Assembly: GCA_011524675.1 (NCBI GenBank)
Contig: WTJX01000122.1
Coordinates: 1 to 8,456 of the forward strand
DNA: 8,456 nt
From: Cytophagales bacterium
GTDB taxonomy: Bacteria > Bacteroidota > Bacteroidia > Cytophagales > JAAEPT01
Reading direction: 5' to 3'
Shown: one piece after another, positions 1-6,714 of the stretch
How the letters are laid out: each line of letters opens with the position of its first letter
How positions within the stretch are numbered: the stretch's first letter is position 1
Made by a program: the position numbers and the translations under genes
Notes under the pieces: model-generated
Told to the model about the DNA's origin: nothing
The model's database searches: none
Seen by the model: only the letters and a program-made list of their open reading frames with translations

Positions 1-282
1 ATACTAGACCCACCAGCCTACGGGAGAGGTCCAAAAGGAGAAAAATGGGTGTTAGAAGAAAAACTGAATAGTTTGTTACACATGTGTTCTCAAATTTTGG
101 ATAGTAAGAATAGCTTTGGTGTATTGAACCTATATTCTATGGGCTTTTCACCGCTGATAGCGGAGACCTTGATCAGAACAAACTTTTCTAAAGTTCATGA
201 CATTGAGTCGGGAGAGTTATATTTAGAAGACAAATTCAATAAAAAACTTCCTTTAGGTATATTTTCTCGTTTTACGAGATAG
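1..282 (+). CDS. Class I SAM-dependent rRNA methyltransferase, RlmI/RlmK-like (C-terminal part only)
   Basis: The reading frame is open from base 1 and ends at TAG 280-282, leaving 93 C-terminal residues; the gene starts upstream of the window. The first residues read ILDPPAYGRGPKGEKW. The DPPAY motif at visible residues 3-7 is motif IV of N5-cytosine/N2-guanine type methyltransferases, where the Pro-Pro-Tyr loop contacts the target base. It is followed by the helix and strand (NLYSMGFSPLIAETL, visible residues about 43-57) that complete the Rossmann-like fold. The C-terminus, GELYL then KLPLGIFSRF, is typical of bacteroidotal COG1092 proteins, which methylate 23S rRNA using S-adenosylmethionine. 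The exact target base cannot be assigned because the N-terminal and SAM-binding parts are missing. The GTG at 49 is not a credible start, since the conserved motif lies before it. bioD follows 34 bp downstream on the same strand, so the two could be co-transcribed. The family call is firm; the substrate is inference. Confidence 0.85.
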   Translation: MLDPPAYGRGPKGEKWVLEEKLNSLLHMCSQILDSKNSFGVLNLYSMGFSPLIAETLIRTNFSKVHDIESGELYLEDKFNKKLPLGIFSRFTR

Positions 283-316
283 ACAATAGAATTGAAACCA
301 TTGAAATAAGAAAAAG

Positions 317-937
317 ATGAAGCACTATTTTATTACAGCAATAGGTACTGACAGTGGAAAGAGCTTGGTTAGTGCCATTGTAACAGAAGCGTTAAAGGCG
401 GATTATTGGAAAGTAGTTCAAGCTGGAAATGTTGAAACGGATAAAGAAACAGTAATGAGTTTGGTCTCTAATACTCAAAGTGTTTTTCATAATGAATCGT
501 ATTTATTAGATGCTCCCGAGTCTCCACATTCTTCTGCAGCAAAACAAGGTGTAACTATTGATATAGAAAAGATAAAACTTCCCACCATAGAGAATGAGTA
601 TTTGGTTACAGAAGGTGCTGGTGGTATACTAGTACCACTAAATGACGACCATTTGGTAATAGATTTGGCAGATAAATTCGATTGTGAGGTGGTATTGGTT
701 TCTAATGTTTATCTAGGTAGTATAAATCATACATTGCTCACTGTCAACGAATTGAAAAGAAGAAAGCTTAAGGTGAGAGGTATTATATTTAATGGAGATG
801 AAAATCTAGCATCAAAAAAATATATCTTACAATACTCGGGTTATCAAGAGTTATTGAGCATACCTACTTTAGAGACTGTTGATGAAAAAGTGGTGAAGCA
901 CTACGCAGAAAAAGTAAGAAAGAATCTTATGTCTTGA
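317..937 (+). CDS. bioD: ATP-dependent dethiobiotin synthetase BioD
   Basis: BioD carboxylates 7,8-diaminopelargonate and closes the ureido ring with ATP hydrolysis, giving dethiobiotin, the penultimate step of biotin synthesis in the cytoplasm. At 206 residues it has the usual size of this P-loop family. Visible landmarks are the ATP loop at residues 8-16 (AIGTDSGKS, Lys15), YWKVVQAG at 30-37 with ETD at 40-42 (substrate and metal region), SPHSSAA at 69-75, and TEGAGGILVPLND at 98-110, which carries the conserved acidic residue and glycines. Family members usually have G-x-G-T-D-V-G-K-T and KPVQAG. Here the first loop Gly is Ala8, Val is Ser13, Thr is Ser16, and the Pro before VQAG is Val. 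The start ATG follows an A-rich stretch (agaaaaag), and an in-frame TGA at 302-304 excludes a longer N-terminus. It follows the methyltransferase by 34 bp; bioA, the preceding pathway step, lies 504 bp downstream. Identification is strong; the effect of the loop changes is unknown. Confidence 0.93.
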   Translation: MKHYFITAIGTDSGKSLVSAIVTEALKADYWKVVQAGNVETDKETVMSLVSNTQSVFHNESYLLDAPESPHSSAAKQGVTIDIEKIKLPTIENEYLVTEGAGGILVPLNDDHLVIDLADKFDCEVVLVSNVYLGSINHTLLTVNELKRRKLKVRGIIFNGDENLASKKYILQYSGYQELLSIPTLETVDEKVVKHYAEKVRKNLMS

Positions 938-1080
938 TTTTTTTAATGCTTTTACTCTTTACATCATAAAAGGTAAACACTAGCTAAAGTATGTCTTAAT
1001 TCTAATGAGCTTTACTCTCATAATCTATCCTAATTCTTAATTAAATTATGCCACTTTCGTGGAATGGAATCCAGCTGACA

Positions 1081-1120
1081 ACGTCTTTATGTCATTACGT
1101 CTCTACGTCTGTACGTGAAT
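1081..1120. repeat. Five tandem 8-bp units, consensus ACGTCTnT
   Basis: Units start exactly every 8 bases at 1081, 1089, 1097, 1105 and 1113: ACGTCTTT, ATGTCATT, ACGTCTCT, ACGTCTGT and ACGTGAAT. Three units match ACGTCTnT fully; the second and last are degenerate. The array lies in non-coding DNA between bioD and bioA, about 320 bp before the bioA start and 32 bp before the inverted repeat at 1152. It is a short microsatellite-like array. Whether it is a dispersed repeat family of this genome, a protein-binding array or simple slippage cannot be told from one copy. Confidence 0.75.
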
Positions 1121-1151
1121 CTTTTTTTAAATCGTAAATCAGTAAACCCTC

Positions 1152-1192
1152 CCACAGTAAATTGGAATCTTCATTATTTCAATTTACTGTGG
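1152..1192. repeat. Perfect 13-bp inverted repeat forming a strong hairpin
   Basis: The left arm CCACAGTAAATTG (1152-1164) is the exact reverse complement of CAATTTACTGTGG (1180-1192). Pairing can extend inward by a G-T wobble (1165/1179) and two A-T pairs (1166-1167/1177-1178), giving a 16-pair stem with a 9-nt loop (1168-1176). No T-run follows on the + strand, and it lies 215 bp after the bioD stop, so it is not a typical intrinsic terminator for bioD. It could be a dispersed palindromic element (REP- or MITE-like), an operator, or a transcript-stabilising stem; the sequence alone does not decide. Confidence 0.85.
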
Positions 1193-1441
1193 TTGTAGGC
1201 ACAAACTACCAAGCCACACTACTTCTCTCTAATCTTTTCTATTGTTAATTATTTATTTCCTCCTTCCTACAATGTATTCTTATGTATCTTTACGGATAAA
1301 TAGAAAAGTCGAATGACGAAAAATCAAAAAGTGTTTTTGGTGTTTTGTCGTCTAGTGCTTGTTTAGATTTAATCAAAATAAACTGGTAATAAGCTAGTGA
1401 TAAATAATGTCATTGGTAGTATAATAAGATAGCGTAAGAAT

Positions 1442-2725
1442 ATGTGGTGGAAAAAAGATAAAGACTTAGTTTGGCATCCTTATACTTCTTTGGTTTCGGA
1501 GAGAGTGCCTTTGGCAGTAAAAAAAGCAAAAGGTGTTTATTTATATACAGAAGATGGTAGAAAGGTGATTGACGCAGTATCTTCTTGGTGGGTAAATATT
1601 TTGGGACATGCCAATTTGAAGATAGCCAAGGCAATTGGAAAACAAGCAAAAAAATTGGAGCATGTGATATTTGCAGGTTTTACACATCAGCCTGCTGTAG
1701 CGTTAGCTGAGAGATTGCTAAAAAGGGTAGTGCCATCTACACATTCAAAGGTGTTTTTTTCTGATAATGGGAGTACCGCGGTAGAGGTAGGGATTAAGCT
1801 TGGCTTACAATATTGGTTTAACCTTGGTGAAGAAAGGAAACGGGTAATAGCATTGGATGGCGCTTATCATGGGGATACTTTTGGTACGATGTCTATAGGT
1901 AGCCCCTCAGTATTCAATAAACCTTTTCAAGAAAAGCTCTATGATGTCGCCTTTATACCATTCCCCGAAAGGGAAAAAGAAAAAAACACCTTTGATGCTT
2001 TTAGAAAAGAACTAGCTAAGGGGGATGTAGCATTATTTGTTTTTGAGCCTTTGATTCAAGGAACTGCGGGGATGCGAATGTACTCACCTAAGGTGTTGGA
2101 TGAGTTATTATCTATTGCTGCTGAGTATGGGGTGCTGTGTTTATCCGATGAGGTGATGACGGGTTTTGGCAGGACAGGAAAGACTTTAGCCATTGATTAT
2201 TTGAAGCATAAGCCTGATATTATTGCACTTTCGAAAGGCATTACGGGTGGATTTATGCCTTTAGGAATAACGACTTGCGCTCAAAAAATAGAACGTGTTT
2301 TTCATGATAAAGATATTTATAAAACGTTTTATCATGGACACTCTTATACGGGAAATCCTTTGGCTTGCGCTGCAGCTAACCAAAGTATAGATTTGTTGTT
2401 GGATCATAAAATTCAAAAAAAGATTGCTTGGATAGCGCAAAGTCATGAGCATTTTAAGGATGTGCTTAAAAAGTATGCTTTTTTGAAAGTGAGAAGCTTA
2501 GGAACAGTTTTTGCAATTGAGATTGACAATGGAACAGAAAGCTCATATTTTAGTAACATAAGGGACAAACTATACGATTTTTTTCTTGAAAGAGATGTCC
2601 TGCTCAGACCTTTGGGTAACATTGTTTATATTATGCCTCCGTATACTATCAATCAAAAGGAATTGGATAAGATTTATTTGGTGATAGATGAAGCTATGAG
2701 GGTAATAGAACGGAATGAGCTATAG
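1442..2725 (+). CDS. bioA: Adenosylmethionine-8-amino-7-oxononanoate aminotransferase BioA
   Basis: BioA uses PLP and S-adenosylmethionine as amino donor to convert 8-amino-7-oxononanoate (KAPA) to 7,8-diaminopelargonate (DAPA), the substrate of BioD. At 427 residues it matches the family length. Visible in order are WHPYT (11-15), SSWWVNILGHAN (47-58) with the double Trp lining the substrate pocket, SDNGSTAVE (107-115) binding the PLP phosphate, AYHGDTFGTMS (141-151) with the Tyr that stacks on PLP, DEVMTGFGRTG (236-246) with Asp236 for the pyridine nitrogen, and SKGITGG (264-270) with Lys265 as the predicted Schiff-base lysine. GHSYTGNPLA (299-308) and the C-terminal LLRPLGNIVYIMPPY complete the class III fold. 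The SWW motif separates it from ornithine/GABA-type class III enzymes. ATG 1442 is the first in-frame start after a TAG at 1430-1432; there is no Shine-Dalgarno site, as is usual for the phylum. It is separated from bioD by 504 bp and probably has its own promoter. Confidence 0.96.
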   Translation: MWWKKDKDLVWHPYTSLVSERVPLAVKKAKGVYLYTEDGRKVIDAVSSWWVNILGHANLKIAKAIGKQAKKLEHVIFAGFTHQPAVALAERLLKRVVPSTHSKVFFSDNGSTAVEVGIKLGLQYWFNLGEERKRVIALDGAYHGDTFGTMSIGSPSVFNKPFQEKLYDVAFIPFPEREKEKNTFDAFRKELAKGDVALFVFEPLIQGTAGMRMYSPKVLDELLSIAAEYGVLCLSDEVMTGFGRTGKTLAIDYLKHKPDIIALSKGITGGFMPLGITTCAQKIERVFHDKDIYKTFYHGHSYTGNPLACAAANQSIDLLLDHKIQKKIAWIAQSHEHFKDVLKKYAFLKVRSLGTVFAIEIDNGTESSYFSNIRDKLYDFFLERDVLLRPLGNIVYIMPPYTINQKELDKIYLVIDEAMRVIERNEL

Positions 2726-2732
2726 TTTTTTG

Positions 2733-2846
2733 GAAGGCTTTGCGCAAGTATCTCATATGATATAAGTTACAGTTATAAAGTAAACTATGGTTTCAAAAGT
2801 TTGAAAGCCTTGACTAAGTACAAAGCCTTAGTTATGCAAAGCCTTC
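2733..2846. repeat. Structured intergenic segment: 11-bp inverted repeat enclosing hairpins and AAAGCCTT repeats
   Basis: GAAGGCTTTGC (2733-2743) is exactly complementary to GCAAAGCCTTC (2836-2846). Inside lie TTTCAAA (2791-2797) against TTTGAAA (2800-2806), and ACTAAG (2813-2818) against CTTAGT (2827-2832) with an 8-nt loop. The octamer AAAGCCTT occurs at 2804, 2822 and 2838, and its reverse complement AAGGCTTT at 2734, so the left arm can pair with any of the three. Short palindromes TTGCGCAA (2740-2747) and TCATATGA (2753-2760) also occur. The segment begins 7 bp after the bioA stop and ends 36 bp before the next start, so it fills the whole intergenic space. It could be a bidirectionally folding mRNA element, a degenerate mobile palindrome or a terminator/leader. 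The + strand tail after 2846 (ttctattttaac) is only weakly T-rich. Confidence 0.65.
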
Positions 2847-2882
2847 TTCTATTTTAACAAACATGATTTTCAATAGCTAAGA

Positions 2883-5800
2883 ATGAATCAATATTTAAGA
2901 TGTTTTTTTTTACTAATCAGTTTATTTTTTTCTCAATCAACTTGGGCACAGTTATATATTGAGAATACTGTTTTGTATGTAGATTCTACAGACTTAACCG
3001 TTGATGATGCTCGCTTAGAAGTCTCTTCTACTACTGAGGATACCTATCTGTATATCATGGGACAAGGTGTTGCTAGTTTACATGCAGACACTATTGTAAA
3101 TTATGATACTATTCATTCAACAGGTAAAGTCATTATCAATTCTTTATATCAATCTTTGGGTGGTGCAGCATATTTTTTAAATGGTACTTTCGAGGATAAC
3201 CAAGATAGTCTCATTATAAAAGGAGACTGGCAAAATGAACATGGGGGTTATGGTGGAGGAGGTATAATTTCTTTTGCGGCTACGGCTGACACTCAATATA
3301 TAAACAATGCTAGTGGTTTCGGGACTGCTTTTCACAACCTTGTGATTGATGGAGGAGGCCATAAAATGGTTCAAGGGAATTTGTTGGCAAAAAATGCTTT
3401 TTTCTACGATGGTGTGTTGGAGGCTGAGTCTAATAATGATACGATAGCCTTTACTTATGGTCCTAGTATTCATGTAGAGGGTACAACTTCTTATGTTGAA
3501 GGGGGAGTTTTTGTACAAGATACTGGGGATGTATTGCTACCTACTGGTGATGATGGTTTTTACCGTCCAGTATTGATTGAAGGCATCAAGTCTCCTACTA
3601 ATTGGACTGCTCCTACAAACGCTGATGATGTTGCATCTGCTAGAGATATTTGGAGAGAACTTCCTTTTCTTAGAGCTGAGACCAATATTTATTCTAATAC
3701 GGGTACTACCGATAATGATAGTCATAAAACTTTTGCAGAAAGGTCATGGAGAGTAGACTTGATTTCTGGCAATGTGGACAGTGCTCATGTAAGCTTGTTT
3801 TTTGATAATAATGATTTGGCTGCTGGCGTAACTTTCAGTCCTGCTCAGTTGGTAGTTATGAATAATAACTCCTTAGCGAGCAGCAATACATACGATACTT
3901 TGGGCTTATACAATAGTGGCTTTGACACTCAATTAGGCTTAAACTTTGTTAAAAGTAACGTTACGGGATCTGAAGCTAGTCCTTATTTCTTTGTAGGTAC
4001 GGTAGATTTTGTGTGTCCATCCTTAGCTTCTCTCTTACGTTTTGAAGATGCGGATGCTCCTAGATGTATAGGTGGATCGGCTATCTTGGAAATTGATACT
4101 GTGGGTACTGATGATGCTACGGTAGCAATTAATCAAGTACTTTGGCAAGATAGTACCGTAGTTACAAATCCTAATGATTCTATTCTGTTGTATGAGGCCA
4201 CTGGTGGAGGGTTTTATTCAGCAATAATCACATACAATAATTTTTGTAACGATACGACTAATTACTTGAAAGTAGACTACAAAGCGAAGCCCGAAATTAG
4301 CTTTGATAAAAGTGATCAAGTACGCGATTGTACCTATGTTGCCGATTATTCTGAGGGCTTAGGTGGTACGGCGGATTACTTCGATATCGCTCAAATAAAT
4401 GATGGGAGTATTTATGTTTCTGATGCTACAAATAACCAAATTATAAAACTTGCAAACGGTGCTATCATTGATCGGATTGATGCTAGTCCAAAAATAAAAT
4501 TCCAAAAACCACTAGGGCTTGCTACTTATAATAGTCAAGTGTTTGTCGCTGATAGTGAAAACAAGATGATAAGAAGAATTAATACTCTTTATGGAAACAT
4601 GACAAGAATATATGCTGGTAACGGTACTTCTTTGAATACTAGCTCGCGTGAAGGAGATAATAAGGTGAGCGGTATATTTGAAAACCCTATTGATCTGGCA
4701 ATTGATGGTGCTAAAAATATTTATGTCCTTGATGATGGCTTAAATGTGATAAGGGTAGTGTATGATAATGGGAGTTTTTCTACGATAGGTTTGTTGGAAG
4801 GAGAAACACAACCTACTTCTCCTAAGTTATACTATCACGACTTTGGAGACTTACATGCTCTTGCCATTAATGAAAAGAACGAACTATTGATAGCGGACGG
4901 AACTAGTTTAAAGCTAGCTTCTTTGGACGATAGTACGATAGTTACTAAAAATGTAAAGGTCTCTCCAAGGTTAGCTGCTGCTGATTTGGGGCAGGTAACG
5001 AATATTATCTCTACCGAAGATGGTTATTTTATTCTATCATTGGCAAATATTCATCAACTGGCTCGTTATGATACAGATACGGATAGTTTACTTCCTCTTG
5101 CTGGAGTTTATGAGACGGCAGGTCATACAAACGATGCAATAGTTAACGCTTCATTTAATACTCCTGTAGGGGTAGTGTTTGACGAAGTAGAAGATCAATA
5201 TTTGGTCGTAGATCAAGGGAACAGTATTGTAAGAAGAGTAAAAGATAGTACATATGCTTCTTTTTGCTCTGGGGCGTCTGCTATAGCTGAGCTTAATGTT
5301 TCTTCCACTGGAGGGACATATGTTTGGGAATACAACGGTGAGCCTGTTTCTGATGAATATGATGCTCAAATAGAGATTGCTAGGGCAGGAAAATATAAGG
5401 CATCATATACTGATAACAAGGGCTGCATATCTACAGAAACTTTACAGTTAGAATATTTAGAACCTGTGTTGGCACAAGTAAATATTTATGGAACTAATGG
5501 AGAGTATGATACTGTTTTTTGTCAAGGAGCAGAAGTAACCATTGATACTGATGTTGAAGCGCTGCAAGTGGATGATTACACTTGGCTAGATAAATCTAAA
5601 AACGTAGCGTTGAGTAAAGATGAGGATTTTACGTTTAACCCTTCAAGCGACTCTACTATTTATTTAGCAATGAAAGAAGATATTTGCGAGGATACCATTC
5701 GAGTTCAGTTAAGCCAAATAGTTAAACCTAATTTTTCCTTTGATGCGTTACCTTCTATCGCTTGCAACAAAACGAGTATTCCTATTAGTGCTTCTCTTGG

Positions 5801-6644
5801 GCTAAAATCAATTCATCCTATAGTCTCAAAAAATATATACGGATGGTCTGTTTTAGGTTCTGAATATAATGGGTTTTTAGTAGATGAAGATTCTGTAAAG
5901 GCGGAATATGTGGTGGAAGATGAAGATGTAGATAATAAGTTTGCTTTTGAATTTACTTTTGACAATGGGTGTGGAATCGCAAAAGATACGACTGATAGTG
6001 TGTTGGTTGTGGGAAGACCGGAAGCAAAAATAGTGAAAGACCCACCTCAATTATTATCGACTACTGTTACCGAGTTTGCGGTATTAGATTCGTCCACTCT
6101 TTTTACGGAAGACAAGAGTCATTATACCTACAGTTGGTTTTTTGGTGGTGAGTTAACAGATGGTGTTGATGTTGTGTATGAATATGATACGGTAAGAAAT
6201 GAGCGTATAGACGGGTTGCAGTATTTGCCAGGGAGTTCAACTGAGCGTGGGATCAGGCTTACCGTTACGGATACAGTGAATGGTTGTGTAGGGATAGATT
6301 CTGTAACAATAAGACTCGTAACCTATAAGGTGTTGTACTTGCCGAATGCTTTTGCCCCGAATAGTGCTCAGAATGATGAAAATAAGGTCTTTAAGTGTTA
6401 CGGAGTAAATATTTCAGATCAGAACTTTAAATTGAAGGTGTTTAATAGGTGGGGTGAGGTTGTCTACGAGACAGCAGATTATGTAGAGGCTTCTGAGGTG
6501 GGGTGGAATGGTAAAGCTCATAATACTGGTATTGATCTAGAGTCTGGTGTATATACTTATACTTTGGTTGGTGAATTTTTAGAAGAAGGAGGTAATACTA
6601 ATGAACCGTTCTCGAGGGCGGGTGCAGTTACTCTGATTAGGTAA
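2883..6644 (+). CDS. Large secreted NHL-propeller/Ig-like protein with T9SS type B (gliding-motility) C-terminal domain
   Basis: This 1253-residue protein is exported by Sec and then by the type IX system to the cell surface or medium. Residues 1-22 are a signal peptide (basic start, hydrophobic FFLLISLFF, cleavage near TWA-Q). Residues about 24-235 are beta-rich and repetitive, with a Gly-rich stretch at 121-128 and the 'FHNLVIDGGG...NLLAKNAFF...GVLEAE' pattern of bacteroidotal surface proteins. Residues about 497-790 hold six NHL-like segments, for example PLGLAT..QVFVADSENKMIRRI, NPIDLAI..NIYVLDDGLNVIRVV and TPVGVVF..YLVVDQGNSIVRRV, suggesting a six-bladed propeller. Ig/PKD-like domains follow at about 800-860, 862-945, 950-1043 and 1046-1145. 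Residues 1151-1253 are the type B sorting domain (LPNAFAPN, VFNRWGEVVYE at 1186-1196, GWNGK, GVYTYTL, final VTLIR). In the usual LPNAFTPNGDGxND motif the NGDG part is replaced by NSAQND. The first ATG after TAG 2874-2876 is used. Ligand and role are unknown; adhesion or matrix binding is inference. Confidence 0.9.
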   Translation: MNQYLRCFFLLISLFFSQSTWAQLYIENTVLYVDSTDLTVDDARLEVSSTTEDTYLYIMGQGVASLHADTIVNYDTIHSTGKVIINSLYQSLGGAAYFLNGTFEDNQDSLIIKGDWQNEHGGYGGGGIISFAATADTQYINNASGFGTAFHNLVIDGGGHKMVQGNLLAKNAFFYDGVLEAESNNDTIAFTYGPSIHVEGTTSYVEGGVFVQDTGDVLLPTGDDGFYRPVLIEGIKSPTNWTAPTNADDVASARDIWRELPFLRAETNIYSNTGTTDNDSHKTFAERSWRVDLISGNVDSAHVSLFFDNNDLAAGVTFSPAQLVVMNNNSLASSNTYDTLGLYNSGFDTQLGLNFVKSNVTGSEASPYFFVGTVDFVCPSLASLLRFEDADAPRCIGGSAILEIDTVGTDDATVAINQVLWQDSTVVTNPNDSILLYEATGGGFYSAIITYNNFCNDTTNYLKVDYKAKPEISFDKSDQVRDCTYVADYSEGLGGTADYFDIAQINDGSIYVSDATNNQIIKLANGAIIDRIDASPKIKFQKPLGLATYNSQVFVADSENKMIRRINTLYGNMTRIYAGNGTSLNTSSREGDNKVSGIFENPIDLAIDGAKNIYVLDDGLNVIRVVYDNGSFSTIGLLEGETQPTSPKLYYHDFGDLHALAINEKNELLIADGTSLKLASLDDSTIVTKNVKVSPRLAAADLGQVTNIISTEDGYFILSLANIHQLARYDTDTDSLLPLAGVYETAGHTNDAIVNASFNTPVGVVFDEVEDQYLVVDQGNSIVRRVKDSTYASFCSGASAIAELNVSSTGGTYVWEYNGEPVSDEYDAQIEIARAGKYKASYTDNKGCISTETLQLEYLEPVLAQVNIYGTNGEYDTVFCQGAEVTIDTDVEALQVDDYTWLDKSKNVALSKDEDFTFNPSSDSTIYLAMKEDICEDTIRVQLSQIVKPNFSFDALPSIACNKTSIPISASLGLKSIHPIVSKNIYGWSVLGSEYNGFLVDEDSVKAEYVVEDEDVDNKFAFEFTFDNGCGIAKDTTDSVLVVGRPEAKIVKDPPQLLSTTVTEFAVLDSSTLFTEDKSHYTYSWFFGGELTDGVDVVYEYDTVRNERIDGLQYLPGSSTERGIRLTVTDTVNGCVGIDSVTIRLVTYKVLYLPNAFAPNSAQNDENKVFKCYGVNISDQNFKLKVFNRWGEVVYETADYVEASEVGWNGKAHNTGIDLESGVYTYTLVGEFLEEGGNTNEPFSRAGAVTLIR

Positions 6645-6714
6645 AATGGAGTTGTTTTTTTATCGTATTAATTTCACTTAGAAACATTTTTTTAAATAGC
6701 ATAATAGTCATTTC
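6645..6714 (+). other. Short spacer between the two surface-protein genes
   Basis: The 70 bp between the T9SS protein stop and the next start contain a T-run at 6653-6661 without a convincing preceding hairpin, and no TTTG/TAnnTTTG promoter pair. With no clear terminator or promoter, co-transcription of the two surface-protein genes is plausible but unproven. Confidence 0.4.

Larger units (their letters stand above)
938..1441. other. Gene-free intergenic region between bioD and bioA
   Basis: This AT-rich stretch of 504 bp contains no convincing coding frame on either strand and no tRNA- or rRNA-like sequence. It holds an array of five 8-bp units (1081-1120) and a strong inverted repeat (1152-1192), listed separately, plus a small hairpin CCAC-tttc-GTGG at 1051-1062. 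The bioA promoter should lie in the right half. TATCTTTA at 1285-1292 and TAGATTTA at 1364-1371 each resemble the bacteroidotal -7 element TAnnTTTG in seven of eight positions. The second has a TTTG at 1344-1347, but the 16-bp spacing is shorter than usual, so neither is a firm call. No clear BirA operator (TTGTAAACC and its inverted partner) was found. Confidence 0.6.

Noticed and set aside
49..282. A separate small gene starting at GTG 49
   Set aside because: The same frame is open upstream and includes the conserved DPPAY motif, so this is the tail of the methyltransferase.
960..1000. Possible BirA-like operator around TTTACATCATAAAAGGTAAAC
   Set aside because: The half-sites match TTGTAAACC and its inverse poorly, and the spacing is wrong.
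1410..1649. 79-codon reverse-strand open frame overlapping the bioA start
   Set aside because: It lies mostly antisense to the well-conserved N-terminus of BioA and has no recognisable domain; it is a shadow of that gene.
2810..2838. TTGACT, 17-bp spacer, TATGCA resembling an E. coli sigma-70 promoter
   Set aside because: Bacteroidota use a different consensus (TTTG and TAnnTTTG), and this match overlaps the inverted repeats, so it is likely coincidence.
3177..3518. 113-codon reverse-strand open frame inside the large secreted-protein gene
   Set aside because: The opposite strand encodes a continuous protein with a signal peptide and sorting domain; the reverse translation shows no family features.
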